Position numbers and translations under genes: made by a program. Below, piece by piece: positions 9,298 to 19,628 of a stretch of 64,000 nucleotides of DNA (its first letter is position 1; each line of letters opens with the position of its first letter). This DNA is from G963701675 sp963701675. GTDB taxonomy: Bacteria > Planctomycetota > Planctomycetia > Gemmatales > Gemmataceae. The notes under the pieces are model-generated. The model was not told the origin of the DNA. It made no database searches and saw only the letters and a program-made list of their open reading frames with translations. The DNA lies in NCBI GenBank assembly GCA_963701675.1, contig OY969623.1, forward strand, positions 496,001-560,000, read 5' to 3'.

Positions 9298-12200
9298 ATG
9301 ATGGCCACTCAGCTAAGTTTGCAGTTTGACAAACCGCCGCCATTCACTTTCATCAAGGAGGAAGAACCGACCCGACAACCAACGCCAGTCCCGATCGCAA
9401 GCGGCGAGAAAGCCAAGGCCCGCGACATCATCGCCGCGATCCGCACGCTCAAAACCATCGAGCAAGAACAGCGGCCGGCCACTGAAGCAGAGAAGTCCGT
9501 CGTTGCCCGCTTCGGCGGCTTCGGACCGGTTGCACTTTCGATTTTCCCCGACCCGGTGACCGGCACTTACAAGGAGGGCTGGCAAGCACTCGGCGAGGAA
9601 TTGAAGACGCTGCTTACGCCCGCCGAATACGACAGCGCCAAGCGCACCACCTTCAACGCCTTCTACACGTCGCCTGCCGTCATCGCCGCGATGCACGACG
9701 CCATCGCGCGGCTCGGCGTTCCCGAAAATGCCACCGTCCTGGAGCCCGGCTGCGGCACCGGCAACTTCATGACTCACGGCAAGCCCGGCAGCCGCTTCAT
9801 CGGCATCGAACTCGACGCCATCTCCGGCCGCATCGCTAGAGCCCTCCATCCCGAGCACGACATCCGCATCGAGAATTTCCGCGACACGCACCTCCCCGAA
9901 AATCGCATCGACGCGGTGATCGGCAACGTGCCGTTCGCCGACGTGAAGCTCGACTATCACGGGCAAAAGTTTTCGCTGCATGATTACTTCTTCGCCAAGT
10001 CGATCGACGCCCTGAAACCCGGCGGCGTGCTCGCGCTGGTCACGTCACATTTCACGCTCGACAAGCAGAATGCCGCGATCCGCGAGTATCTCGCGTCGAA
10101 AGCCGACTTCGTCGGAGCGATCCGCCTGCCCTCCGATGCCTTCAAGCGGGAAGGCACGGCCGTCGTGACCGACATCGTGTTTCTTCGCAAGCGTGCCCGG
10201 AACGAGACGCCCGCCACGCCGATCCCGACTGGCTGGGCATCGCACCGCTTGAGATCGATGGCGCAGAGGTTCCCGATCAACCGCTACTTCCTGAACCATC
10301 CCGAGATGGTGCTCGGCAACTGGACCCGCAAGGACACGCTCTACTGGCGAAGGCTACAGCGTCACCGGCAACGGCGACCTCGCCGCACAACTACAGGAAG
10401 CCGTCAGTCGCTTACCACAATTTGCGCGCATTCAGCCGGCGCCGGAGCAGAAACAAGAATCCGCACCCGCGTTCATCCCGCCGCCACCCGAGCGGCACAT
10501 CAGCGAAGGCAGTTTCTTCGTCGGCGACGATCGCGACGATCTGCCAGTCCGAAGGCGGGCAAGGCGTGCCGGTCGTCTATGGCGGCACGGCACTCAAATC
10601 CGACGGCACGCTGACCGGCAAACGTCTGGCCGCCCTGATCGGCCTGCGCGACCGCGCCCGCCGCGTCCTGCAATCGCAGAACGAAGGCTGGCCCGAAGTA
10701 CATCGCGACGACGCCCGCCGCGAACTCAATCGGGCCTACGACCGCTTCGTGACCAGCTACGGCCCGATCAACAAGACCACGTTCGGCGAAACCACGGACG
10801 GCACTGTCATCCGCCGCATGCCCAACCTCGTCAAGTTCCGGGAAGACCCGGACGCCATGCTGGTCATGTCGCTGGAGGACTACGACGAGGTCACCGGCAA
10901 GGCGACCAAGGCCGCGATCATGACGAGAGACGTGGTCGGCAAAACCCCGCCCGTCACGCACGTCCGGTCCGCCGAGGAAGGATTGCTCGTCTCCCTCAAT
11001 CAACGCGGCGCCGTCGATCTGCCCTTCATCGCCACTCTCTACGGCAAGCCCGAAGAGCACGTCATCGCCGAACTCGGCGACCTGATCTTCCACGATCCCG
11101 AAACCAAAACCTGGCAGACCGCCGACGCCTATCTCTCCGGCAACGTGCGGGCAAAGCTCGCCGCCGCCAGACAGGCCGGCCCAGCGTATGCCCGCAACGC
11201 CGACGCGCTGCGGGCCGTGCAGCCCGAGGACGTGCTGCCCGGCGACATCGACGCCAATCTCGGCGCACCCTGGATCCCGGAAGCCGACATCCAGGCCTTC
11301 GCCGCCGATCTGTTCCACGTCGATCCGTCATCGGTCCCCGTCGCCCATCTGAAGAAAGATGCCGTCTGGAGCATGGATGCCGGCTATCGCCGCCAAGGCA
11401 TCGGTCGCCGCCACGTCCGAATACGGCACGTCACGCGCCAACGGCACGTGGCTGCTCGAGCTGGCCCTCAACATGAAGACACCCGCCATCTACGACACCA
11501 TCCAGAACGGCGACCGCGAGGAGCGCGTCGTCAACCAGGAAGCGACGCTGGCCGCCCGCGAGAAGCAAAAGCAGATCAAGGAGCGGTTTCGCAGCTTGGG
11601 TCTTCACCGATCCCGACCGCACCGAGCGGCTCGTGCGGCTCTACAACGACACCTACAACAATCTGCGGCCGCGGCTCTTCGACGGCTCCCATCTCGACTT
11701 CCCCGGCATGAACCAGACGATTCAGCTTACGCCCGCACCAGAAGGACGCCGTCTGGCGCGGCATGAGCAGCGGCAACACGCTGCTCGCCCACGCCGTCGG
11801 CGCCGGCAAGACCTTCACGATGGCCGCCACCGGCATGAAGATGAAGCAGGCCGGTCTCATCCAGAAGCCGATGTACGTCGTGCCCAACCACCTGCTGGAG
11901 CAATTCGCCCGCGAGTTCATGCAGCTCTACCCCAACGCCAAGCTGCTGGTCGCCGGCAAGGAAGACCTGACCCGGGAACGCCGCAAGATGCTGACCGCCA
12001 AGATCGCCAGCGGCGAGTGGGACGGCATCATCGTCACCCATAGCTCCTTCGAGCGCATCGGCATGTCGCGCGACTACCAGGAGCAGTTCCTTCGCGAGCA
12101 GATCAGCGAGTACGACCAGTTGCTCCGCGAGCACGCCGCCGACCGAGGCGCCAACCGCAACCTCATCAAGACCATCGAGAAGCAGAAGGCCGCACGACGC

Positions 12201-14426
12201 GAGCGGCTGAAGGACTTGCTCGCCGAGGACAAGAAGGACGACGGGCTCGTCTTCGACGAGCTCGGCGTCGATCACGTCTTCATCGACGAGGCCCAGTACT
12301 TCAAGAACCTGGAAACGCCGACCAAGATGGAGCGCGTCGCCGGCATCCAGACCGGCGGCCGCGAGCGGGCCTTCGACCTCTACATGAAGGCCCGCTACCT
12401 GGACGAGCAGCACCCCGGCCACGGCGTCACCTTCGCCACCGGCACGCCGATCTCCAACACGATGGTCGAGATGTACACGATGCAGCGCTTCCTCGACCCC
12501 GAAGGGCTTAAAGGACCGCGGCCTCGAGCACTTCGACGCCTGGGCGGCCACGTTCGGCGAAGTGATCGACACGATGGAAATCTCACCGGACGGCGCGTCG
12601 CTGCGGCCCCGCAGCCGCTTCGCCCGCTTCACCAACCTGCCCGAACTCCAGCAGATGTTCCGGGCCTTCTCCGACGTGCAGACGGCCGAGATGCTCGAAC
12701 CTGCCCCGCCCGCGCCTCGAAGGCGGCAAGCCCGATCGTCGTCGCCTGCCCGATGTCCGACGAGCAGCACGCGCTCCAGCAGGAACTGGTCGAGCGCTAC
12801 GAGCGGCTTCGCTCGCAGAAGGTCGACCCGCGGGAGGACAACGCCCTCGCCATCACCACCGACGGCCGGAAGCTCGCCACTCGACGCCCGGATGCTGTCG
12901 CCCACGGCCCCGGATTTCCCCGAATCGAAGGTCAACCGCCTGGTCGAGAACGTCGCCGGCATCTGGAAACGAAACTGCCGCGACACGCGGCACGCAGATG
13001 ATCTTCTGCGACATGGGCGTCAACCCGACGCCCTGGGGCTACTCCGCCTACGACGAGATCATCGAGAAGCTCGTCGCCGACGGCATCCCGCGCGAACAGA
13101 TCGCCGCCATCGGCGACGCCGACTCCGACGCCAAGAAACAGGCCCTCTTCGAGAAGGTCCGGCACGGCTCGGTCCGCGTGCTGCTCGGCAGCACGCAGAA
13201 GATGGGCACCGGCACCAACGTCCAGAAACGGCTCGTCGCCCTGCATCACCTCGACGCCCCGTGGAAGCCGGCCGAGGTCGAACAGCGCGAGGGCCGCATC
13301 CTGCGGCAGGGCAACGAGAACGAGGAAGTGGCGATCTACCGCTACGTCACCGAAGGCAGTCTTCGACGCCTATATGTGGCAGGCCCTGGAGACCAAGGCC
13401 CGGTTCATCTCCCAGGTGATGACCGGCGACAACGCCGCGCGCCGCGCCGAGGACATCGGCGGCCAGGAACTTTCCTACGCCGAGGTGAAGGCGATTGCGT
13501 CGGGCAACCCGGCCGTGCTCACGCTCGCCGAGGCCGACGCCGAGTTGCAACGGCTGACCCTTCTCAAGAAAAACCATCTCGACGAACAATACGTCGCCCG
13601 CCGCAGCGTCCGTGATTTGCCCGCGACCATTGAGAGCTTGAACGAGCGGCTATCGAAGCTCAACAACGACGATGCCACCGCCACGCAACACGCCGACGAT
13701 CCGATCATCGTTGCCGACCGCAAATACTTACGCGACGACGCCCCCGCCGCTCTCGCCGACCGGCTCGATCACCTGCCACGCAATGTTTCCAACACCACCC
13801 GCATGCCGATTGGCGTCTACCGTGGATTACGCTTCGGCCTGGTGCTGCACCCACAATTCCCGCTGGATGTGTACCTGGAAGGAGCAATCACCCGCTCGTC
13901 CGGGCTGTCACGCGACCATCACGGCCCGCGTGCTGTGCTCAATGCTTTAGAACGCCTGGCCAGCGGCTACGAGTCCGAATGCGTCCGCGTCCGCCAAGAA
14001 TGTGGCATCGCCGAGTCGCAGCACCGCGACTACCAGGCCCGCCTGGGCAAGCCGTTCGAGCACGAATCGTATCTCTCGGAATTGACCGATCTTCGAGACA
14101 AGCTCAAATCCAAACTCTCGGCTGGACACGAGTCCGATGAAGATCGCGGACCAAGCACATCCGAACTTGCTGACCGAATCAAGTCTCTCAAAGCCACCCA
14201 CACCATCGACGTCACTCCGCAGCACGCCCAGCGGCGACACGCCACCGCCGAAGAGCCAATCACCACCCGCATCCGCCGCCGGCAGGAGGCACATACCCTG
14301 GCCGGTGAGACGGTTCAGGCCGGCGGCGAGTTGGGGGAAAGAGAAGCCGTTCCGCTGCGAGCGGATGATCCAGCAAGCAAGCCGCCGGTGTCATTCCGCG
14401 CAGCATTGCGATGGAGCGACGCCTGA
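9298..14426 (+). pseudogene. Giant DNA methylase/SNF2-type helicase gene with eleven frameshifts
   Basis: Start ATGATG at 9298 with GGAGAAGGAAG upstream. Order of domains: N-terminal helical region, N6-adenine methylase domain (VLEPGCGTGNF, then VIGNVPF as the NPPF-like motif), a linker with GVPVVYGG, then SF2 helicase (AHAVGAGKTFTM Walker A, VFIDEAQYFKN DEAQ box, GTPISNTMVEMY, and QREGRILRQGNENEE in the C-terminal lobe). The frame is lost eleven times, near 10345, 10535, 11388, 11596, 11729, 12510, 12697, 12734, 12882, 12991 and 13361. Each time one extra base restores the reading when removed. After removal the length is 1705 residues, normal for this mobile-DNA family. No premature stop or damaged motif is seen between the shifts, which is unlike ordinary decay. 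Confidence 0.85.
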
Positions 14427-14645
14427 ACGAGCAGGAGCCAAGCTTGTCCTAAAAGCCGGCTTCACCCACCCGGAGCGAGGCCCGCAACGGACGATGATTT
14501 CTTGACTTGCGGCTTATATACTGCCTTCCCTGGGCTGATCGAACGCTCTTTGCGGGAATTCTTCGTTAGATGTTATTTCCCAGCCTGTTGCAGCGAGAGA
14601 TACCTGGGCTCGCGCGAACCCCTTCAGTCCTGGGAGCGCCGAAAC

Positions 14646-17264
14646 TTGGCGAAGAAGTCCGACAACGCCTCTGCCGTCCACCTACCCGCCTCGCGTTACG
14701 TGCCGCCGGGTGCGGCTAGCTTCGTTACCGCCGGGACAGCCACTTCGCAGATCGACGTTCGAGTCAGTTACCGAATCATCGAGCTTTTTTCTCAAGGGTT
14801 GTATCGCAGCCCGCACAAGGCCGTGGAAGAACTGGTCTCGAATGCCTTCGATGCTGGCGCCACTCAGGTTCACGTCGTCATGTCGCCCGACCTTGTTGAA
14901 AAAACTGCGACCATCGCCGTCATCGACAACGGCACCGGGATGAATGAGGCGGGGCTCAGGCAGCATTGGCTAATCGGTGTGAGCAACAAGAGAGAAGAAG
15001 GACGGCAATATCCCCGCAAACGAAAACAAATCGGTCGCTTCGGCATCGGCAAACTTGCCACGTACGTCTTGGCAAACCGCCTTACACATATTGCGAAGTG
15101 TAATGGCAAGTATTACGCCACGACAATGGACTACAGAAACATCCCGCCCGCCGAACCCGGCGGGATCTACGCCGAGAAGCCGGTCACACTCCCTCTACGC
15201 ACCTTGACGGCGGCTGAGGCGAAAGCGGCCCTGGCCTCTTGGCTGGGCAAGTCGAAACCGGGATACGCAGCCATTCCACTTTTCGCCAAGGACGCTTCCA
15301 AGTCTTGGACGGTCGCCATCCTCTCCGACTTGAAGGACATGGCGCGTGAGATTCAACGCGGCAGGCTCCAATGGGTTCTCGCCACGGCCATGCCGATCCG
15401 GGATGACTTCCACCTTTACTTCAATGGCGATCATGTAACCCCAGCCAAGCTCAAGAGCAAGAAACTCGGCGGGTGGATACTCGGCAAGAATCTCACCGCC
15501 ATCCCAAAACCCGCTCCCGATGAACTTCAAGTAACGGTGGATGACTCCGAAGATAAGAAGTCGCCGCACCGATTTGGCTTGACTCACCCGCAGCTGGGGC
15601 GAATCACGGGCTACACCGAACTCTACGAAGACCTACTTACAGGCGGCAAAGCTAGCGAAACCGGACGGAGCCACGGATTCTATGTGTACGTGCTAGATCG
15701 CCTCATCAACCTCGACGACGAGTATTTCGGAATCGACAGCAATCTCTTACGGCACGGTACCTTTGCCCGATTCCGGATGGTCGTCCACATCGACAGGCTG
15801 GACGAGGAGCTTCGTTCTTCGCGGGAGTCCATCCGTGAGGGGAGTCTTCTCACGGTTGCAAGAAACATTCTCCACGGCGTCTTCAATCACGTTCGCGTGC
15901 AACATGCTCTCCATGAAGCTGCTCAGATGCCCGGAGTCCAGGCAGCACAGCGTATTGCAGCGAGCCCCGCCAGCCTCGCACGTAGACCGTTAGTCGCCCT
16001 TGTTACAAGTGCCTTTTCGGGCAAAATTGTCCCACGATACACCGTCTATCCGAAATCCCTCACTAAGGCAGAGCAGAAGAACTTTCTGACGAACCTCGAA
16101 CAATTCGCCGAGTCCCCTGAAGGATTCATTAAGGAGGTCAAACTCGTCGATGATTCACCGTACAACGGAATTGCGGTCTTCAATGCTTCAAGCCTCACGC
16201 TCGAAATCAATTCTCTCCATCCGTATGTAGCTCACTTCCTCGATGAGTTTGAGCACAAGTCGAGCATTCCTCTTGAGCTTTTGGCGATGTCGGAAGTCCT
16301 CCTGGAAGCTCACCTATTTGAACTCGGCTTGGACAGAAAAACTATCAACGATGCGCTGTCACAGCGCGATGAATTGCTCCGAAGCCTCTCGCGATCAACA
16401 GGCAGAAGGAACGCTCGCCTTGTGTCGCAGGCGCTACTGGATGCCAGCACAAACAAAGCCGTTCTTGAAGTCGAACTTGTCGCATCCTTTGACAGCATGG
16501 GCTTTGACAACGCCGTGCCCATCGGCGGTCCCGGCAAACCGGACGGTCTTGTGGAGGCACGGCTTGGTTCAACAGAAGCGGGAACGGCACAGTTCTACAA
16601 GGTCACTCTCGAAGCCAAAAGCAAAGAGAATCCTGGCACGAAGGTGAGCGCAAAGACTGTCGGCGTCTCGACCATTGCTCGACAGCGGGATGACTACAGC
16701 GCTGATTACGCTGTAGTTGTCGGCCCGGATTTTCCAACCTCTAAAGACGAACAATCGGCGCTCGGCAAAGAAATCGCGGCTGACCGCGAAAAGAACCCGG
16801 GCAAGGGCATCACTCTCGTTCGCATTGAGGATATGGCACGGCTTGTTCGTCTCGTGCCTGCCAAGCGAGTCGGCCTCGCTCGCCTTCGCGAACTGTTCAA
16901 GACATGCAGTCTCCCGGACGAGTCAAAGCGATGGATTGATGCCCTCGCCAATGAAAAGATGAATCTACCCCCATACAAGGAACTTCTTGAGGCAATCGAC
17001 GGCGAGCGCCAAGGAGCGCCGACACAGCCAGTGGAATACAGCAGCGTAGCTACCCACTTGCGCTTGAAGAAGAGTGTAAACATCGACAAGGCGGACATTA
17101 TGGAGCTGTGCAAGGCCCTTGCAATGATGGCCCCAGGTCTGATCTTCGCTCGTGAGAGTTATGTGGACCTCACGACGCGTCCGGACAAAGTGCTGGAAGC
17201 TGTAAGGTCCACCATTGGCAGTTATCCCGAAGACGAGCGTAAACGGATCGCCGCCCCGAAGTGA
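14646..17264 (+). CDS. GHKL ATPase fused to PD-(D/E)XK nuclease (restriction-like)
   Basis: About 872 residues from TTG 14646 (GGGAG upstream; the frame is open to 14502 but that leader looks non-coding). The N-terminal domain has the GHKL (Hsp90/MutL/MORC) ATP-binding motifs: N box EELVSNAFDAG near residue 61, DNGTGM near 94 and GRFGIGKLA near 128. A middle region follows, then a likely restriction-type nuclease fold with PDG near 631 and LEAKSK near 655. MutL/MORC-like GHKL ATPases joined to nucleases and coupled to methyltransferases are described in bacterial restriction-modification systems (Iyer, Abhiman and Aravind). The methyltransferase gene starts 40 bases downstream, fitting this. 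Likely job: ATP-driven cleavage of unmodified foreign DNA. Confidence 0.85.
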   Translation: MAKKSDNASAVHLPASRYVPPGAASFVTAGTATSQIDVRVSYRIIELFSQGLYRSPHKAVEELVSNAFDAGATQVHVVMSPDLVEKTATIAVIDNGTGMNEAGLRQHWLIGVSNKREEGRQYPRKRKQIGRFGIGKLATYVLANRLTHIAKCNGKYYATTMDYRNIPPAEPGGIYAEKPVTLPLRTLTAAEAKAALASWLGKSKPGYAAIPLFAKDASKSWTVAILSDLKDMAREIQRGRLQWVLATAMPIRDDFHLYFNGDHVTPAKLKSKKLGGWILGKNLTAIPKPAPDELQVTVDDSEDKKSPHRFGLTHPQLGRITGYTELYEDLLTGGKASETGRSHGFYVYVLDRLINLDDEYFGIDSNLLRHGTFARFRMVVHIDRLDEELRSSRESIREGSLLTVARNILHGVFNHVRVQHALHEAAQMPGVQAAQRIAASPASLARRPLVALVTSAFSGKIVPRYTVYPKSLTKAEQKNFLTNLEQFAESPEGFIKEVKLVDDSPYNGIAVFNASSLTLEINSLHPYVAHFLDEFEHKSSIPLELLAMSEVLLEAHLFELGLDRKTINDALSQRDELLRSLSRSTGRRNARLVSQALLDASTNKAVLEVELVASFDSMGFDNAVPIGGPGKPDGLVEARLGSTEAGTAQFYKVTLEAKSKENPGTKVSAKTVGVSTIARQRDDYSADYAVVVGPDFPTSKDEQSALGKEIAADREKNPGKGITLVRIEDMARLVRLVPAKRVGLARLRELFKTCSLPDESKRWIDALANEKMNLPPYKELLEAIDGERQGAPTQPVEYSSVATHLRLKKSVNIDKADIMELCKALAMMAPGLIFARESYVDLTTRPDKVLEAVRSTIGSYPEDERKRIAAPK

Positions 17265-17304
17265 CTGGTGAAACGCCGGCCCAACCTTGGAAGGAATTAA
17301 CTAT

Positions 17305-18516
17305 ATGCAGAACTCAATCAAGTTCAGACCAGTGCATCCATTCCCGGCACGCATGGCACCATCCATTGCACTGGATGAGCTGCCCGCCGGCATGACCGGC
17401 TTGCGTATCCTCGACCCGATGGCTGGTTCAGGCACGACGCTTGTCGCCGCACGAAGCCAGGGACACGAGGCCATCGGCTTTGACACCGATCCATTAGCCT
17501 TGTTGATTTCCACGGTCTGGTCTGCCAGGGTTTCCAGCGAGACAGTCATTTGCCATGCCCAGACTATTACGGAGCACGCTTCTGCGATTTGGAATGCGAT
17601 TCCGGCAGCCGAGGCCTACCCAATTGACGCAGACGAGGAAACGAAGGCTTTTGTCCGCTACTGGTTCGATTTATCGAACCGGCGCCAGTTGCGGGCGATC
17701 TCCGACGCGATCACCACGGTGAATCACGTTCCAACTCGCCGAGTTCTTTGGTGTGCCTTCTCGAAACTGATTATTGCCAAAGCAAGAGGCGCCTCGTGGG
17801 CAATGGACTTGTCTCACAGCCGTCCGCACAAAGTCATCGACAAGCCTGCCTTTCGCCCATTGCCCGCATTCGAAAAGGCGGTGAAGTCCATCCTGGACAA
17901 CTTGCCCTTTACGAACGCGCACGGATTCCTGCCCAAAATCACGATCAAGCAGGGTGACGCCAGATCGCTACCGCTCGAACAATCATCGGTAGACATGGTT
18001 ATTACTTCACCCCCGTACCTCAACGCCATTGACTACATGCGGTGTAGCAAGTTCTCGCTCGTCTGGATGGCTTACTCCACTTCGCGGCTACGAGTAATTC
18101 GTTCGACAAACATCGGCACGGAGGTATCCGCTGGGGGCAATCCAGATGACCCCGTCATCAAAAGTATTCTCGATGCTGCGGGCCGCATTAAGCGGCTTCC
18201 CCTCCGGGATCGAAAGATGTTGGCTCGTTATGTTTCTGACATGGACTCCGTCATTGGGGAAATCGGCCGCGTGCTCGTCCCAAAAGGCAAATGCGTCCTG
18301 GTCATCGGCGATTGCACGATGCGCGGCGGTTTCGTCCGCAATTCGGAGCTCTTGAAACGAATCGGCGAGCAAAGGGGGTTAATCACACGCAGCCGTGTTT
18401 CCAGGACGCTACCCGCTAACCGACGATATCTACCGCCGCCTTCGGCAAGGCGGGCGGGAAAGATGCTCAAAGGCCGTATGCGAGAAGAGATCGTCCTGAC
18501 CCTTCAAAAGGTTTGA
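17305..18516 (+). CDS. DNA methyltransferase (SPPY type, N4-cytosine/N6-adenine class)
   Basis: 403 residues from ATG 17305 with AAGGA about 10 bases upstream. Begins with the FRPVHPFPARMAP segment typical of these enzymes. The AdoMet motif LDPMAGSGTT near residue 36 and the catalytic SPPYLNAIDY near residue 235 place it in the class that methylates exocyclic amino groups; SPPY favours N4-cytosine but does not exclude N6-adenine. It follows the GHKL-nuclease gene on the same strand and should provide self-protection for it. No separate target-recognition domain is obvious, so specificity may lie in the C-terminal half (RVSRTLPANRRYLPPP). Confidence 0.88.
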   Translation: MQNSIKFRPVHPFPARMAPSIALDELPAGMTGLRILDPMAGSGTTLVAARSQGHEAIGFDTDPLALLISTVWSARVSSETVICHAQTITEHASAIWNAIPAAEAYPIDADEETKAFVRYWFDLSNRRQLRAISDAITTVNHVPTRRVLWCAFSKLIIAKARGASWAMDLSHSRPHKVIDKPAFRPLPAFEKAVKSILDNLPFTNAHGFLPKITIKQGDARSLPLEQSSVDMVITSPPYLNAIDYMRCSKFSLVWMAYSTSRLRVIRSTNIGTEVSAGGNPDDPVIKSILDAAGRIKRLPLRDRKMLARYVSDMDSVIGEIGRVLVPKGKCVLVIGDCTMRGGFVRNSELLKRIGEQRGLITRSRVSRTLPANRRYLPPPSARRAGKMLKGRMREEIVLTLQKV

Positions 18517-18557
18517 CAGCAATGCTGTACGACGGAGGTCAGTTCGGATGCCGAGTT

Positions 18558-18994
18558 ATGGATGAGTTAGATTCACAGAGATTTCCGGAGAGTTTCGGCT
18601 TCCGCAGTGGTGCGCGGGGAGTGCATACGAGCCGAACGATCATGTTCGCGGAACTGCATGATCTACTGGCGGCCTTGCCGGCCAGCTGCGAGCATTCGAC
18701 ACTGTCCGCACCGGCAGCCAGCTCGGGCTGGCCGCCTTGCTCGCCTTGTGTAGTGCCCTGCTTCAGAAAAGCCTCAAAGGCGGCGTGGGCGGCTTGAACC
18801 TTGGCGATTCGATAAACCGGGTGTTCAACGCCATGAGTGTCGTAGAACTTGCCGTCGAAAAGAGTGCGACGGTTATCCTGATGCCCGTTTCGTCCCAGAA
18901 GCAGCTTTTCGACCTTTCGGACGACATGGCGACCAAGATCGACGTGCAGGTTTACGCGGATGCGAAGGAAGCGCTTCCTAAAGGCGCTTTGTGA
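18558..18994 (+). pseudogene. BREX scar: 5' end of a brxA-like gene joined to 3' end of brxL
   Basis: From ATG 18558 one frame reads a brxA-like N-terminus (MDELDSQRFPESFGF ... GVHTSRTIM). Near 18668-18682 the homology switches to another frame that reads the C-terminal Lon-type (S16) protease domain of BrxL: GQLRAFDTVRTGSQLGLAAL ... VELAVEKSATVILMPVSS ... LSDDMATKIDVQVYADAK, ending at 18994. The switch falls in a stretch (CTGGCGGCCTTGCCGGC) that can encode both sides, suggesting deletion between short matching sequences. The protease part also lacks about three residues in KGG-VGG. brxA and brxL are normally the outer genes of a BREX operon, so this looks like the collapsed remains of one. 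The brxL assignment is stronger than brxA. Confidence 0.6.
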
Positions 18995-19493
18995 TTGAGG
19001 CCCAGGCAGAACGCCCCCATCCTACCGAGGCATGCCCCATGACCACTTCCACCAACATCCGAAGCCCAGGCCTTCCCCGACCTGGACTTGAGGTGCTCAA
19101 GCAAGCGGTTCGAGGGGCCGCTTGTTGAAACATACAGAGGACGGATTCGTTCCCGCTTCGACAGCGTGGCCGTTTTCGAGCGGCTCTCGCGTTAAGGCAG
19201 CATCCAGCGCTTTAACGGGTCCACCGCACGCACCTGCTTTCGATAAGCTGTGTAGGCTCCTGGTAAGCCTCTACTGGCAACTCAGGACTACTCTTCCTAT
19301 TGAGATGAAGCGCATCCGTGCAAGATTTCGCCGCTTCCGTGCCGGCGACCGTGGGCACTCATTGTCGTCCCCCGGACCCCGGCTAGCCTCTCTCTGTCGC
19401 GGGGCGTGGCGCTCCACGCCGACCTCACGGAACTGCGAAATCGGCTCACTGCCCGTGCACTCTTTTGTCCCTCGGTCGAACTTAATACAGGAC
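18995..19493. other. Non-coding stretch between BREX scar and IS21
   Basis: No intact gene. A short plus-strand frame around 19063-19190 contains RFEGPLVETYRGRIRSRF and may be another gene remnant, but no start or family is visible. The right edge abuts the IS21 left end, with no obvious target duplication across the element, so DNA on one side may have been lost. Confidence 0.35.
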
Positions 19494-19628
19494 TGTTAAC
19501 GGCGGAGCAAAAGTGAGGCGCTCGGCGGGCCTGGTGGCGACCGAATTGTGAGGCGCACAACTGTGCACTCCGGCAATCTGAGAGGATAGGGTTTTCTCTA
19601 TCACCCAGATCTGCATGGAGGCACTGAG

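Noticed and set aside
19122..19499. 125-residue plus-strand ORF left of IS21
   Set aside because: Composition and lack of ribosome site indicate chance reading of non-coding DNA.
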